A stretch of 64,000 nt of DNA from Corynebacterium sp. NML130628 (GCF_001875665.1 NZ_MLAL01000014.1:22727-86726), one strand, 5' to 3'; positions 45,595-56,717 are shown, counted from the stretch's first letter. The notes: generated by a model from the letters alone, not told the origin. A program made the numbers and translations.

Positions 45595-46509
45595 TTACCG
45601 TGTCTCGTTCTTGCTTCGCCGCGCCAGGAACAACCCCAGCACAATTAACAGTCCGCCAAGTCCCGCGGCCCACAGCACGTTCGCGCCGGTGGACGCCAGC
45701 GACCCGCGCTCGCCCTCAGGCACCGCGCGTGGGTGGGTGACGGTGGTGACCACGCCGTTCGGTTTCGTTGTCACGATTGTTGACGGCACCGTGGTCGTCA
45801 CCGTAGTGGGGGTCCCACCAGGAGGGGTCGTGGTGTACGTGGTCCGGATGGTGGTGCTCACTCGAGGAGGTGTCGACGTCGTCGTCTTCGTCGTGGTCAC
45901 CGTCTTACCGGGTTTTGTTGGCGTGGTTGATGGCGGCTCCGAAGGCTCCCACGGTGGTGGGGTGCCGTAGCTCTTGTCCCACTTCATCACCAGGACGTTC
46001 TCGTACTCGTAGCGGATGCCGCGCTCGTCAGGCAGTGGGAGGATGAGCAGTTTCGGACTGCTCAGGTGGTACTCGTACTTCGTGTCCGGGGCGGACTCCT
46101 CCACCAGGTACAGGCCGGGCGTGAGGTTGTCGAACATGACCTCGCCGCGCTGGTTCGTCGCCTTCGTCTCGATGACGTCGAGGCCGCGGGAGCGGGCGTC
46201 GTCAAGCGTGGTTTTCTTTGCCACGTTGCGGCCTTGCTCCGAGGTGATGTCGATGCCCCGCACCTTCGACAAGGTGAACTTGGCGCCGGCGATGGCTGGA
46301 GGCTTCTGGCCGGCCGGGACCTGGTCGTATGGGTTGGTGCCCTGCTTCTTCAGCAGCAACTGGATCGGCTTACTCTTGTCGATGCTCGCCGGGTTCAGGT
46401 TGGCGTCATTACCGCTGATTGGGCGCACGTCAGCCACCGCGGGCGTCAACGCACCCGCGGCGAGCATCGTCGCTGCACCACACGCTGCCAATAGTTGGGA
46501 CAAGCGCAT
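45595..46509 (-). CDS. Base pilin (SpaB-like) with LASTG signal, cluster 1
   Basis: A 304-residue secreted minor pilin. Signal peptide to about VADV (residue 27). One SpaA-like prealbumin domain has KFTLSKVRGIDITSEQG (about 77), GEVMFDNLTPGLYLVEESAPD (about 122) and LLILPLPD. A Pro/Thr-rich linker (about 175-255, TTTKTTTST-like) leads to the anchor SLASTGANVLW, a helix and RRSKNETR. The LAxTG variant marks base pilins. Its ATG overlaps the sortase stop (TAATG). ATG 46509 is chosen because it opens the signal peptide. Confidence 0.87.
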   Translation of the reverse strand: MRLSQLLAACGAATMLAAGALTPAVADVRPISGNDANLNPASIDKSKPIQLLLKKQGTNPYDQVPAGQKPPAIAGAKFTLSKVRGIDITSEQGRNVAKKTTLDDARSRGLDVIETKATNQRGEVMFDNLTPGLYLVEESAPDTKYEYHLSSPKLLILPLPDERGIRYEYENVLVMKWDKSYGTPPPWEPSEPPSTTPTKPGKTVTTTKTTTSTPPRVSTTIRTTYTTTPPGGTPTTVTTTVPSTIVTTKPNGVVTTVTHPRAVPEGERGSLASTGANVLWAAGLGGLLIVLGLFLARRSKNETR

Positions 46510-47417
46510 TAGGACAGAACCTCCTCGTTCACAGCGCCGGAACGGTCGCTCTTCTTCTTTTCGCGGTACACCCACCAGATCAGCGCCAGCAGGATCAGCA
46601 GGGACACCCCGCCGAGCGCCCACATCCACCACTGCAGGGTGGAGGTGGAGTCGTCGAGGACGCTGGCCTCGTCTGGGTCCATGGGTACTCGCTCCGCGTG
46701 GACGAGCAACCGGTGCGTATTGATGCCGTACGGCGTACAAGTGATCAACGTCAGCAGGTCGCGCTCCGGGTCGGCGCGCAGGCTGTCGGTCTCATCCGGC
46801 AGGACAACTTCGATGTCGTACACCTTGTACTTCATGCGCTCGCCGAACGTGGAGACGTAGATGGCGTCGCCGACTTTGATGTCGGAGAGGTTGTCGAACA
46901 GGGTGGACGTCGTTAAGCCTGTGTGACCCGTGATGACCGAGTGGAAGCCCTTCCCGCCTGTGGGAAGCGCCGACCCGTACAGGTGACCAAGACCCTTCTG
47001 CAGGGTGTCCTCCGCCGTGCCGTGGAAAACGGGCAGACGCAGGTCAATCGCCGGAATCGCGATCTGCGACATCGCCGACACACCCTCCAGCTGACGCTCG
47101 TACTCCTTGTAGTCAGCGTTGTCTTCGCTGATGCGGGCGAGCCACGGGTCGAGGATCGGCCCGTCGGTGTGCGCCTCGTTGTACGCCTTCGCGGCCTCAA
47201 ATGCCGTATTTACTTCTTCGACTGGCGTTTGTTGCAGCTCTTCCTCGTAGAGCTTCGCTACCTGCTCCTGCACCCGGTTGTTCCACTGCGTCGCAATAAC
47301 CGGGTACATGAGCACCGCAATGCCCACCAGCACCAGGATGACCGGCAGCGCCATGCGCTTGAAGAACGATTGTTGCCCCGGCTCCCGCCGATGCTTCGCC
47401 TTCACCTCTGTTGCCAC
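46509..47417 (-). CDS. Class C pilin-polymerising sortase (SrtA-like), cluster 1
   Basis: A 302-residue membrane enzyme. Two helices flank the catalytic domain (about residues 22-42 and 270-292). The lid-like stretch is DGPILDPWLARISEDNADY (about 85-103, with DPW). Catalytic histidine in VITGHTGL (about 163), cysteine in LLTLITCTPYGINTHRLLVHAERV (about 230) and the following arginine are all present. It should polymerise the LPSTG pilin encoded just upstream. The paralogue in cluster 2 shares the same motifs. Confidence 0.94.
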   Translation of the reverse strand: MATEVKAKHRREPGQQSFFKRMALPVILVLVGIAVLMYPVIATQWNNRVQEQVAKLYEEELQQTPVEEVNTAFEAAKAYNEAHTDGPILDPWLARISEDNADYKEYERQLEGVSAMSQIAIPAIDLRLPVFHGTAEDTLQKGLGHLYGSALPTGGKGFHSVITGHTGLTTSTLFDNLSDIKVGDAIYVSTFGERMKYKVYDIEVVLPDETDSLRADPERDLLTLITCTPYGINTHRLLVHAERVPMDPDEASVLDDSTSTLQWWMWALGGVSLLILLALIWWVYREKKKSDRSGAVNEEVLS

Positions 47418-47551
47418 CGCGTCTTCCTTTCATTTGGCACGTCTTATCGACGTCCCCTTCTTCCAAAACTGGGGCGGGAGTTTTAGGCCTTCCCGCCGAC
47501 CGGCCATCCCCTGCGGGGCTTCCCGCAGGGGGCTCCTACATCACGTACTAC

Positions 47552-49048
47552 TTACGCGGTGCGGGAGTTACGACGTGCCGTGTAGACACCGCCGCCGATG
47601 ATCGCGAGACCCGCCAGGGCCACGATCAAAATACCCATGCCACCGGTGGATGGGAGGGTGTTCGGGGACTTCTGGTTCTTGACCTCAACCGCAGCTTCGA
47701 TGGTCTTCACCGGCGCCTTGGTATTCTGGTCGACCTCACCGCGCTTCAGCTCAAACGGAATAAGAGCGTCGTTCGCGATGTAACCTGCAGGAGCCTTCGT
47801 CTCCTTCAAGCAGAAGTCAGTCTTAGGATCTGCTTCACTGTTGTTCTCGAAGTCCTCGACGTGGATGCCGGAAATCGTCACCGTACCGTCATCACCAGTC
47901 TTGAAGACGTTGGTTACCTTGTTGGCGGTGCTGGACATTGCGTTACGGTTGCCGCCCTCGAGCTCGACAAGCTTTCCGCCTTCAGCCTTGCAACCAACAA
48001 GCGCGAATTCCGCGCCCGGCAGCGGCTTCTTCTCCTCGTTGGTCTTCGTGACCTTCAGGTTGCCCCAGTAGCTGTGCACCTTATTCGTTGGCTGCTCAGT
48101 GTCGTGCTCCGAGCTGCCGTTATTGTAAATCAAGGTGCCTTCGTTCGGAATGTGCTGGACAGCTTCCTTGGTCTTGGTCTTGATGGTCGTCTTTACTGGG
48201 ACTCCTGCTTGCAGCTTCTTCAAACCTTCAGCAGTGAACTTCACTTCCACCTTCTGGCCGTCAATGTTGACCTGGTAATCTGCATTGACCGTGTAACCTT
48301 CGACAGTCACGTTCTCTGGCTTCGGAGCTTCCAGCTTCTCATTGAGTACATCTCGCACGATGTACTTCGTCAGCGTGCCAGTAGGCACACCCGTGGTCAG
48401 GGTGTAGGTGTATTCATCACCAACGTTGGCCCACTCATCCTTGACTTCCTTCGTCACCGTGTTTTCGGTGTTCTTCGGGTAAGCATGAACGTCGTAGATC
48501 CAGTCGGTGCCATCCTGGTTCGTCATCGGCACGTAAACCAAGAACGGTGCACCAGGGACGACACCAGCAGGTGCCTTGGTCTCGACGACGCGGTACAGAC
48601 CACGCTTGAGATTCTCGAACTTGACATCGCCACCGTTAGCGGTCGTACCAGTTGCTACGTCGGCCTTTTCCGGCGTGATCTTCAGAATATCTGCAGTCTT
48701 GTTGTCCTTGTAGGTCTTTGCAGCTTCCTGCCAGTCCTGGTCCGTATTCAAGGACTTGATCAAATCAAGCTTGTACTCAACTCCATCAAGCCCGGATCCA
48801 GGAACACCCTGCATTTCCTGGCCGTTTGCCTGCGCTCCTGGCTGCTCAGTGCTGGAAAGCTTCTTCTTGTGCAGTGTCAGCGACAGCGTCTTGTTGCTAT
48901 CGATACCGGCACCAGTCACATTCGATGTGTGCGCCGCCTGTGCTGCGTCCTGCGCCATCGCGTCCTGCGCGGCGATGCCGGCGGAGCCGGCGAAAGTCAG
49001 GCCTGCAGCGATTGCGATCGCGGCGGTTTTCTTGAGGGCAATTGCCAT
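47552..49048 (-). CDS. spaA: Major pilin SpaA-like with LPSTG signal, cluster 1
   Basis: A 498-residue shaft pilin. Signal peptide to about AMAQ (residue 32). The pilin motif is WIYDVHAYPKN near residue 185, whose lysine forms the inter-subunit isopeptide bond. A Cna-B domain with GDVKFENLKRGLYRVVETKAP (about 130), a central domain and a third domain with the E-box DFCLKETKAPAGYI (about 410) follow. The anchor is NTLPSTGGMG, a helix and RRNSRTA. ATG 49048 follows GGAAGGAAACC. Its promoter contains a G10 tract in the spacer, suggesting phase-variable expression. Confidence 0.92.
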   Translation of the reverse strand: MAIALKKTAAIAIAAGLTFAGSAGIAAQDAMAQDAAQAAHTSNVTGAGIDSNKTLSLTLHKKKLSSTEQPGAQANGQEMQGVPGSGLDGVEYKLDLIKSLNTDQDWQEAAKTYKDNKTADILKITPEKADVATGTTANGGDVKFENLKRGLYRVVETKAPAGVVPGAPFLVYVPMTNQDGTDWIYDVHAYPKNTENTVTKEVKDEWANVGDEYTYTLTTGVPTGTLTKYIVRDVLNEKLEAPKPENVTVEGYTVNADYQVNIDGQKVEVKFTAEGLKKLQAGVPVKTTIKTKTKEAVQHIPNEGTLIYNNGSSEHDTEQPTNKVHSYWGNLKVTKTNEEKKPLPGAEFALVGCKAEGGKLVELEGGNRNAMSSTANKVTNVFKTGDDGTVTISGIHVEDFENNSEADPKTDFCLKETKAPAGYIANDALIPFELKRGEVDQNTKAPVKTIEAAVEVKNQKSPNTLPSTGGMGILIVALAGLAIIGGGVYTARRNSRTA

Positions 49049-49149
49049 TTGGTTTCCTTCCAAAAAAGGTTGCTCAGGGCCCTCAGCGCACTTCAAGAAG
49101 TTTAGGTTTCTTGCGCACACGTCAGTGGCCCAACTTTGGGAACACATTG

Positions 49150-49179
49150 AATCTAATCACCCCCCCCCCGCTTTGTCCA
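49150..49179 (-). promoter_or_regulatory. spaA promoter with G10 tract in the -35/-10 spacer
   Basis: Minus strand: TGGACA (49174-49179), AAGC, ten G (49160-49169), TGAT, TAGATT (49150-49155). The spacer is 18 bases; loss of one G gives the optimal 17. Predicted start near 49143 leaves a leader of about 95 bases before spaA. Homopolymer length changes by strand slippage would alter promoter strength. Confidence 0.7.
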
Positions 49180-49533
49180 GGCGGATTTGAACGAATCTCA
49201 AGGTTTCTCAGTCGACATATTCTCCTATTTTCGCTGAGCAAATCGGTTTTATTCGTTGACCATTGCTTATGTAACCAACTGTCCATTATTGCTAGACATT
49301 CATGCCTAGCTTCTCCGCTAAAACTCTAAGAATTTCCTCATACTTCGCAGGCTGCTGCAGGCGCGGTTTCAGGCCTGCTCCCTCCGGGGCCTTTTGCTGT
49401 CACAATCATTCCGGTCGACCTCTTCCGGTCGACCAACGCTGGTCAGCGCGAAACCGATGCCGAGTCACACGTAAATCTGTTCACAAAATCTCAAGCAAGG
49501 TTTTGTGAACACATCCCACCCAAGCAAAGAAGC
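49180..49533. other. Intergenic stretch between spaA promoter and groEL terminator
   Basis: No convincing gene. Signals seen: a direct repeat CCGGTCGACC twice (49411-49434), and a perfect inverted repeat GTTCACAAAA/TTTTGTGAAC (49479-49510) near the groEL end. A minus-strand frame ending KYEEILRVLAEKLGMNV at about 49294-49367 looks protein-like but has no start and may be a gene remnant. Confidence 0.5.
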
Positions 49534-49575
49534 AAAAATCCCGGGCCACCCCACCGTGAAAGCGGGGCGCCCGGG
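49534..49575 (-). terminator. Intrinsic terminator of groEL
   Basis: On the minus strand, CTCCCGGGCGCCCC pairs with GGGGTGGCCCGGGA with one mismatch each side, followed by TTTTTGC, 26 bases after the groEL stop. Confidence 0.85.
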
Positions 49576-49600
49576 AGAAAGCCAGTCAGCAACTAGCGTT

Positions 49601-51343
<1,743 letters not shown>

Positions 51344-51347
<4 letters not shown>

Positions 51348-53344
51348 GACACAGTTTTAGCACTCTCGCCCGCCGAGTGCAAGGAACCATCTTCGGCAAC
51401 CGAGGTGACCTTGGAGCGCGTCTTCGAGTACACGAACCACACCAACACAACAAACAGGGCGGTACTGAACCACGGCGTCCAGGACTGCTCCGTGAACACC
51501 TCCAGCGGGCTCTCCCCCGCCGCGCCCGCGATGAGCGCCGCGTTGAGCACGCCGAACAGGGACTCGCCCACGATCATGCCCGTGGCCACCAGGGTGCCCA
51601 TCCGGCGCGCGAAGTCCGGGTGGCGCTGCACTTGCGCCCAACGGTTATAGATGTATCCGATCAGCCCGCCGATCGGCACGATCACCGTCACCGACACCGG
51701 CAGGTACATGCCCATGCCCACAGCCAGCGGCGGCAAGCTGTACTTGCCCGTGGTGCGGGTGAGGGTCTCGTCGATAATGATGAGGACCACGCCGATGCCC
51801 GCGCCCAGCAGGATCAAGCCCCAGTCCAGCGAGCTGTTGAAAATGCCGTTCGCCACCGAGGACATCAGCGCTGCCTGGGGCGCCGCGAGCGCGTCCGGAC
51901 CTGCGCCCTCCATGCCCTGGAAGCCGAAGCCGGTGAGCATCACCTGCAGGATCGGCGGGATGACCACCGAGCCGAACAGCACACCAATAATCAGCGCCAC
52001 CTGCTGCTTCCACGGCGTCGCCCCCACCAGCTGGCCCGTCTTGAGGTCCTGCAGGTTATCGTTCGAAATGGTGGCGATGCCAAACACGATCGCCGCCGTA
52101 AACAGCGTGTACGCCACCAGCGAGGCCGCATTCGCGTCCGTGCCCGCCATAAACGCACCAATCAGCAGCGCGCACGAAAGCACCGCAATAATGCCGATCG
52201 AGGAAATCGGGGAGTTCGACGCCCCAATCAACCCTGCCATGTACCCGCACACCGACGCCACAATCAGACCAATAACCAGGATGAACAGCACTGAAATCAT
52301 GGTCAGCGACAGCGCGTGCTCGTGAATATCGGTGCCGCGCACGAAGTTCCACAGCAGCAGGCCAATCGGCAGCATCGACGCCACAATCACACCCGCCACG
52401 ATCGGGAACGGGATGTCACGCTCCGTCACATCGACGGCCACGCCCTCGTGCCTCTTTTTCGACGCCGCCAACGACGAAGCAATACCCGTCGCAATCGGCT
52501 TCGCGATCTTGATCAGCGTCCACAGTGCCGCCACCGCCATCGTGCCCACACCGATAAAGCGGATCTCGTCCGCGAACGTCGTGGAGACAACCTCGGCAAG
52601 CTCCAGGCCGTCGCCCATATGGGCCGCCGACTTCATCGGCAGCAGGATCGCAAAGGAAATGACGACGCCAACCAGCATCGCAATACCAACCGGCAAGCCC
52701 ACCAAGTGGCCCACGCCCAGCAGCGCCAAGGACAACGAGCCACCCATCATCGTGCCGCCCCCGCCAACGCGGAAGAACCCGGCAATCTCGCTGGCAGCCG
52801 CCTTCATGGCCGTCAATAAGGAATAAAACGCCGACGCAACCGCACCAAGAATAATCACGCGCAACCCCTCAGAGTTCTCCGCGTGATCACGCTCCGAACC
52901 ACCATTATCGCCGTCGCCGACGCGCAGCACCTCCGCCGCCGCGACACCCTCCGGGTACGGCAAATCCGAACCAGTCACCAGCGCGCGACGCAACGGAATC
53001 GAATACATCACGCCCAACGTGCCACCCAGGGCACAGACCAGGGCGGTCGTCCAGAAGGGGAAACCCTGCCAGTAGCCCACCATCACCAAACCGGGAAGGA
53101 CGAAAATGATCGCCGACAACGTACCCGCCGCCGACGCAATCGTCTGCACAATGTTGTTCTCACGCACATTGTGCCCGGCGAACTTCCGCAGCACCGCCAT
53201 GGAAATCACCGCCGCCGGAATGGACGTGGCAAAAGTCAACCCGACTTTCAACCCCAAATACACATTCGCGGCAGTAAACACCAAGGTGATCAAGCCACCA
53301 ATGATGATCCCGCGCAGCGTCAACTCACGCATCGTCGAGGCCAT
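51344..53344 (-). CDS. OPT-family oligopeptide transporter
   Basis: A 666-residue membrane protein with about 15-16 hydrophobic segments. ELTLRGIIIGGLITLVFTAANVYLGLKVGLTFATSIPAAVISM is the characteristic opening of prokaryotic OPT transporters, and the segments SNDNLQDLKTGQLVGATPWKQQ and DLPYPEGVAAAEVL are also family features. Probably imports di- or oligopeptides with protons. ATG 53344 is followed directly by this opening. It diverges from an M20 peptidase gene, a sensible partner for peptide use. Its 3' end contains groEL heat-shock operators. Confidence 0.9.
51357..51383 (-). promoter_or_regulatory. Second, imperfect CIRCE-like operator
   Basis: TTAGCACTC-N9-GAGTGCAAG matches CIRCE except in the last three bases and is 10 bases from the perfect copy. 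It lies wholly inside the last codons of the OPT transporter gene. Confidence 0.7.
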
Positions 53345-53422
53345 TGCAAGACCTTTCAATATATAGGTATAAAAACGAACGGAAAGGATTGTACTCCTCG
53401 CCTTAGTGGTACTTTCGACCAC

Positions 53423-54766
53423 ATGACACAAACAGCTTTTACCCCAAACCGTGACCGCATTTTCGACGACCTCTCCGCCCTCGTCAGCTTCAACTCCCCA
53501 CACTCCACGCCTGAGCTCGCCGACCAGCACGAAGCCGCCTGCGCCTGGACCGTGAACGCGCTCGAGGCCCTCGGACTGGACGTGACCCGCCACGCGACCG
53601 TCGATAATGCTGACACCATCATCGCCACCAAAGCCCCAGTCGGCGACGCCCCCACCGTCCTCCTCTACTCCCACTACGACGTCGTGCCCGCCAACAACCC
53701 CGACGCCTGGACCAGCGACCCCTTCACCCTCACCGAACGCGACGGCCGCTGGTACGGCCGCGGCGCCGCCGACTGCAAAGGCAACATCGCCATGCACCTC
53801 GAAGCACTCCGCCTCATCCAGGACAACGGCGGCACCGACCTCGGCATCAAAGTCGTCGTCGAAGGCTCCGAGGAGCTCGGCGGCGACGACGGCCTCGGCA
53901 AACTTATCGACGCCCACCCCGACCTCTTCCGCGCCGAAGCCATCATGATCGCCGACTCGGGCAACGCCGCCGTCGGCGTCCCAACGCTCACTACCTCCCT
54001 GCGCGGCGGCGCCCAGATCAACGTGACCGTCGAAACCCTGGAAGGCGCCGTTCACTCTGGCTCCTTCGGCGGCGCAGCCCCCGACGCCGCCCACGCCCTG
54101 GTCCGCATCACCGACTCCCTCTTCGACGACACCGGCCGCACCACCATCGACGGCGTCGACTGCACCGCCACCTGGAACGGCCAACCCTACCCAGCCGACA
54201 CCTTCGCCGCCGACGCCGGCGTCCTCGACGGCGTCACCCTCAACGGCACCCCCGACGACAACCCCGCCGACATGGTCTGGGCCCGCCCCGCCATCACCAT
54301 GATCGGCTTCACCTCAACCCCCGTCGCCGACGCCGTCAACGCCGTCAACCACCGCGCCGAAGCCCAATACAACCTCCGCGTCCCCGCCGGTACCGACGCC
54401 GCCGCCATCGCCAACGCCGTCAAAGACCACATCCACGCCCACACGCCCAACGGCGCCCACGTCACCGTCGAAATCTCCGGCGTCAACGAACCATTCGCCA
54501 CCAACCCCGAACACCCCGCCATCGCCCTATTCGGCGAATGCCTCCAAACCGCCTACGACGGCGCCGACCTCGCCCTCATCGGCTCCGGCGGCTCCATCCC
54601 GCTCACCATCACGCTGCAAAACCACTTCCCCGACGCCGCCATCGCCCTCTACGGCGTCGAGGAACCGCAGTGCGGCATCCACGGCGTCGACGAATCCGTC
54701 GACCCCACCGAAATCGAACGCATCGCGGTGGCCGAAGCGCTCTTCCTGCAGCAGTACGGGAAGTAG
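53423..54766 (+). CDS. M20-family dipeptidase/deacylase
   Basis: A 447-residue cytoplasmic zinc peptidase. Metal and catalytic motifs: VLLYSHYDVVPA (His near 82), GRGAADCKGNIAMHL (Asp near 116), VVEGSEELGGDDG (Glu pair near 149), IADSGN (Asp near 178) and the C-terminal CGIHGVDESV (His near 423). The dimerisation domain is in the middle. ATG 53423 lies about 10 residues before the family opening. The close divergent OPT gene suggests peptide uptake and cleavage together, which is inference. Confidence 0.92.
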   Translation: MTQTAFTPNRDRIFDDLSALVSFNSPHSTPELADQHEAACAWTVNALEALGLDVTRHATVDNADTIIATKAPVGDAPTVLLYSHYDVVPANNPDAWTSDPFTLTERDGRWYGRGAADCKGNIAMHLEALRLIQDNGGTDLGIKVVVEGSEELGGDDGLGKLIDAHPDLFRAEAIMIADSGNAAVGVPTLTTSLRGGAQINVTVETLEGAVHSGSFGGAAPDAAHALVRITDSLFDDTGRTTIDGVDCTATWNGQPYPADTFAADAGVLDGVTLNGTPDDNPADMVWARPAITMIGFTSTPVADAVNAVNHRAEAQYNLRVPAGTDAAAIANAVKDHIHAHTPNGAHVTVEISGVNEPFATNPEHPAIALFGECLQTAYDGADLALIGSGGSIPLTITLQNHFPDAAIALYGVEEPQCGIHGVDESVDPTEIERIAVAEALFLQQYGK

Positions 54767-54769
54767 CGG

Positions 54770-54816
54770 TTTCGGCCGGGTTTTGGCTGGGTTTCGGCTG
54801 GGTTTTGGCTGGTTCG
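54770..54816. repeat. Short tandem repeat TTTYGGCTGGG
   Basis: About four and a half copies of an 11-bp unit (TTTCGGC(C/T)GGG, TTTTGGCTGGG alternating) directly after the M20 stop. No hairpin. It lies between convergent genes and could vary in copy number. Confidence 0.7.
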
Positions 54817-54851
54817 GGTGAGGCGGAGAGGGCGTCGAAAAGCTAGTGCGT

Positions 54852-55142
54852 CTAAAGCTCCGACGGGTCGATACCGAACTCAGCCAGGACATCCTGGAGG
54901 CTGATGCGCTTGCCGCTGTCGGCCAGCATTCGTGTGAGCGCGAGTGCCAGGTCCAGGGCGTCCTGCCGCTCCGCTTCGAGCCGTTCAAACTCGCCCGCAG
55001 ACATGATGACGGCTACCGGCTCGCCGTCGTCGATGATCACCTTGCGTTCATGCAGCCCCAAGCCGAACACATGGTGCGCGGTGTTTCGCGCAAAATCCTC
55101 GAGATCCACGTTGGAAGCAATCAATTCGGTACTCCTAACCAC
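54852..55142 (-). CDS. Phd/YefM-like antitoxin-type protein
   Basis: A 96-residue protein. TELIASNVDLEDFARNTAHHVFGLGLHERKVIIDDGEPVAVIMSAGEFERLE has the length and pattern of Phd/YefM antitoxin DNA-binding domains, with a C-terminal helical tail that would bind a toxin. The GTG start overlaps the end of the AbiEii gene by 8 bases, so it is the third gene of that operon. No separate RelE/Doc toxin gene follows. It may act on AbiEii or on the operon promoter; this is inference. Confidence 0.65.
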   Translation of the reverse strand: MVRSTELIASNVDLEDFARNTAHHVFGLGLHERKVIIDDGEPVAVIMSAGEFERLEAERQDALDLALALTRMLADSGKRISLQDVLAEFGIDPSEL

Positions 55143-55962
55143 AATCTATCCTTTTGACCAGGTCATTACCCCAGCGGATAGCGTCATCTAGGTCTAATAT
55201 TTCGACTCCAGGAAGCGTCATATTCTCCACCGCAGCCTTATAAACATCGCCCCAGTCCTCGCCCCTAACAAATTCGGGCGGCCATGAGTGATCGCCTCTG
55301 TACTTGAACGTTTGCTCGCACAGCTCTTTTGTCTTGCTGTAGTCAATTTCTTCATTAGCCACGAGTATCTGCAGATCTACGAGATCATGTGCTCGCTGAC
55401 TATTGGGAAATGTAGCCGCATGTATTTTCTGTGCAATTTGGTGTTCAGGCTTCATAACCGGTACAGGGTCCGGTACATCAAACCCCAGGTCCGTGAACAA
55501 CGACGAGAGCTCATCCGAAATCTGCCTGTCCGCAGAGTCCGCAAGGTTTAGCTCGTTATGCGCCACCTCAAACCTCACGGTCTTCCAGTCCTTCCCTTCG
55601 TACTGGAGCTTGATATCAAAAGGAGTCATCACATACTGCGGCGGAACCCCTGCGGGGCTGGGCTTCTTCACCTGCTTCACTCTCCCAGTAAAGCCTTGCC
55701 ATCCCAGTTCAAGTTTGCCCTCCAGCTCATCCAAGAAGTGGGCTTCGTCCTGCTGTCGCGCGGCATCGAGATCCTTTGTGGCACGAGCTCCACTGCCGTA
55801 GCGAACAGCCATCGCACTTCCGCCTTTGACCACTCCCCGTGGAAGCATCTGTGCAACTACAACAAGCGCCATCACGTTCTGTCGCTGTGTCTCACGCGCC
55901 TGATCGTTTTCTATGTTTCTGATCTTCTGTCGTAAGGACACAATGTTTACCGGCCGACTCAT
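55135..55962 (-). CDS. AbiEii-type nucleotidyltransferase toxin
   Basis: A 275-residue toxin of the DNA polymerase-beta-like nucleotidyltransferase fold. The active site appears as KGGSAMAVRYG (residues 46-56) and ATKDLDAA (61-68), the G-S...DxD pattern of the AbiEii/AbiGii family. Related toxins modify tRNA or use GTP and cause growth arrest, aborting phage infection. ATG 55962 overlaps the AbiEi stop as ATGA. Lower GC and different codon use from neighbours suggest acquisition. Confidence 0.85.
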   Translation of the reverse strand: MSRPVNIVSLRQKIRNIENDQARETQRQNVMALVVVAQMLPRGVVKGGSAMAVRYGSGARATKDLDAARQQDEAHFLDELEGKLELGWQGFTGRVKQVKKPSPAGVPPQYVMTPFDIKLQYEGKDWKTVRFEVAHNELNLADSADRQISDELSSLFTDLGFDVPDPVPVMKPEHQIAQKIHAATFPNSQRAHDLVDLQILVANEEIDYSKTKELCEQTFKYRGDHSWPPEFVRGEDWGDVYKAAVENMTLPGVEILDLDDAIRWGNDLVKRIDCG

Positions 55963-56492
55963 CCCACCAGCCCCTTCAGCTCCCGATACTGCTTGCCCCG
56001 GATGAACCCTTCCTGGTAGGCGTCTTCCACCATCGCCTCCCAACGGTCAGCCATAACCGTCGGGCGAACCTCCACGAGCGCCTCCGCGACGGGCTGCGAC
56101 GGAATACCGTGATATTTCTTCACCTGAGTATCCGCTGGAGCGGACCTAATCCGCCATGTTCGAGGCACTTTCCGGCGGTGTCGACGCGGCGAAGCTAGAT
56201 AGACATTCTTGGGGTTGAGCTCACCAATCCCGGTCACCTGCAATGCAGTTTCTCCACATGCATGCACGCCAGCACCTAGCGTGAGAATAATTTCGCGGAG
56301 AAAATCAAACCCGTCGGCGGCAGGATAGTACGGATCCCGATAAACGCCACGCTCCCGCTTCTCGACGGCCCCTCGCGCTGCAAGCTTTCGCAACTCAACA
56401 TCGGGCACACCCCGTGCGCGGGCGAGGGCCGGAGTGACATACCCATCGTTTTCCAAAGCGATTTGCCGTAGCTTCTCCCTATACGTTTCCAT
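55959..56492 (-). CDS. AbiEi-type antitoxin and autorepressor
   Basis: A 177-residue protein. The N-terminal winged helix is YREKLRQIALENDGYVTPALARARGVPDVELRKLAARGAVEKRERGVYRDP, the typical AbiEi DNA-binding domain, followed by the C-terminal antitoxin domain (GGETAL-like ACGETALQVTG, then YLASPRRHRRKVPRTWRI). ATG 56492 is chosen because a 12-bp inverted repeat, the likely operator, lies immediately upstream and would be coding if the 56528 start were used. It is coupled to the toxin gene by ATGA. Confidence 0.85.
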   Translation of the reverse strand: METYREKLRQIALENDGYVTPALARARGVPDVELRKLAARGAVEKRERGVYRDPYYPAADGFDFLREIILTLGAGVHACGETALQVTGIGELNPKNVYLASPRRHRRKVPRTWRIRSAPADTQVKKYHGIPSQPVAEALVEVRPTVMADRWEAMVEDAYQEGFIRGKQYRELKGLVG

Positions 56493-56494
56493 GC

Positions 56495-56524
56495 ACAAAC
56501 CGTACCGTTTTTGGTACGGTTTGT
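56495..56524 (-). promoter_or_regulatory. AbiE operator: perfect 12-bp inverted repeat within the promoter
   Basis: ACAAACCGTACC and GGTACGGTTTGT flank a 6-base loop, ending 3 bases before the AbiEi ATG. On the minus strand TGGACA, 17 bases and TACGGT form a promoter across it, giving a near-leaderless transcript. AbiEi proteins are known to repress their promoters by binding inverted repeats. Confidence 0.75.
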
Positions 56525-56717
56525 CCACTCCGCTACTCTCCTGAATCTTCGCGGACCCAGCTCGAAGAGCTCAAAGCGTGGGATTAGAAGCGTGCGATGC
56601 AGGTCGCGCATTCTCGCTGGCCTGGTTTCATTTTCAGCGACCAGCGCCGCACTCCTTTAACACCTCGACACGAACAAGGATCACGTGGAAGCCACGGCGC
56701 GCGAGCCCGGCCCGACG

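Noticed and set aside
49294..49420. Minus-strand frame ending KYEEILRVLAEKLGMNV
   Set aside because: It looks protein-like at the end but has no start and is closed by a stop about 36 codons upstream. Kept only as a possible remnant in the intergenic note.
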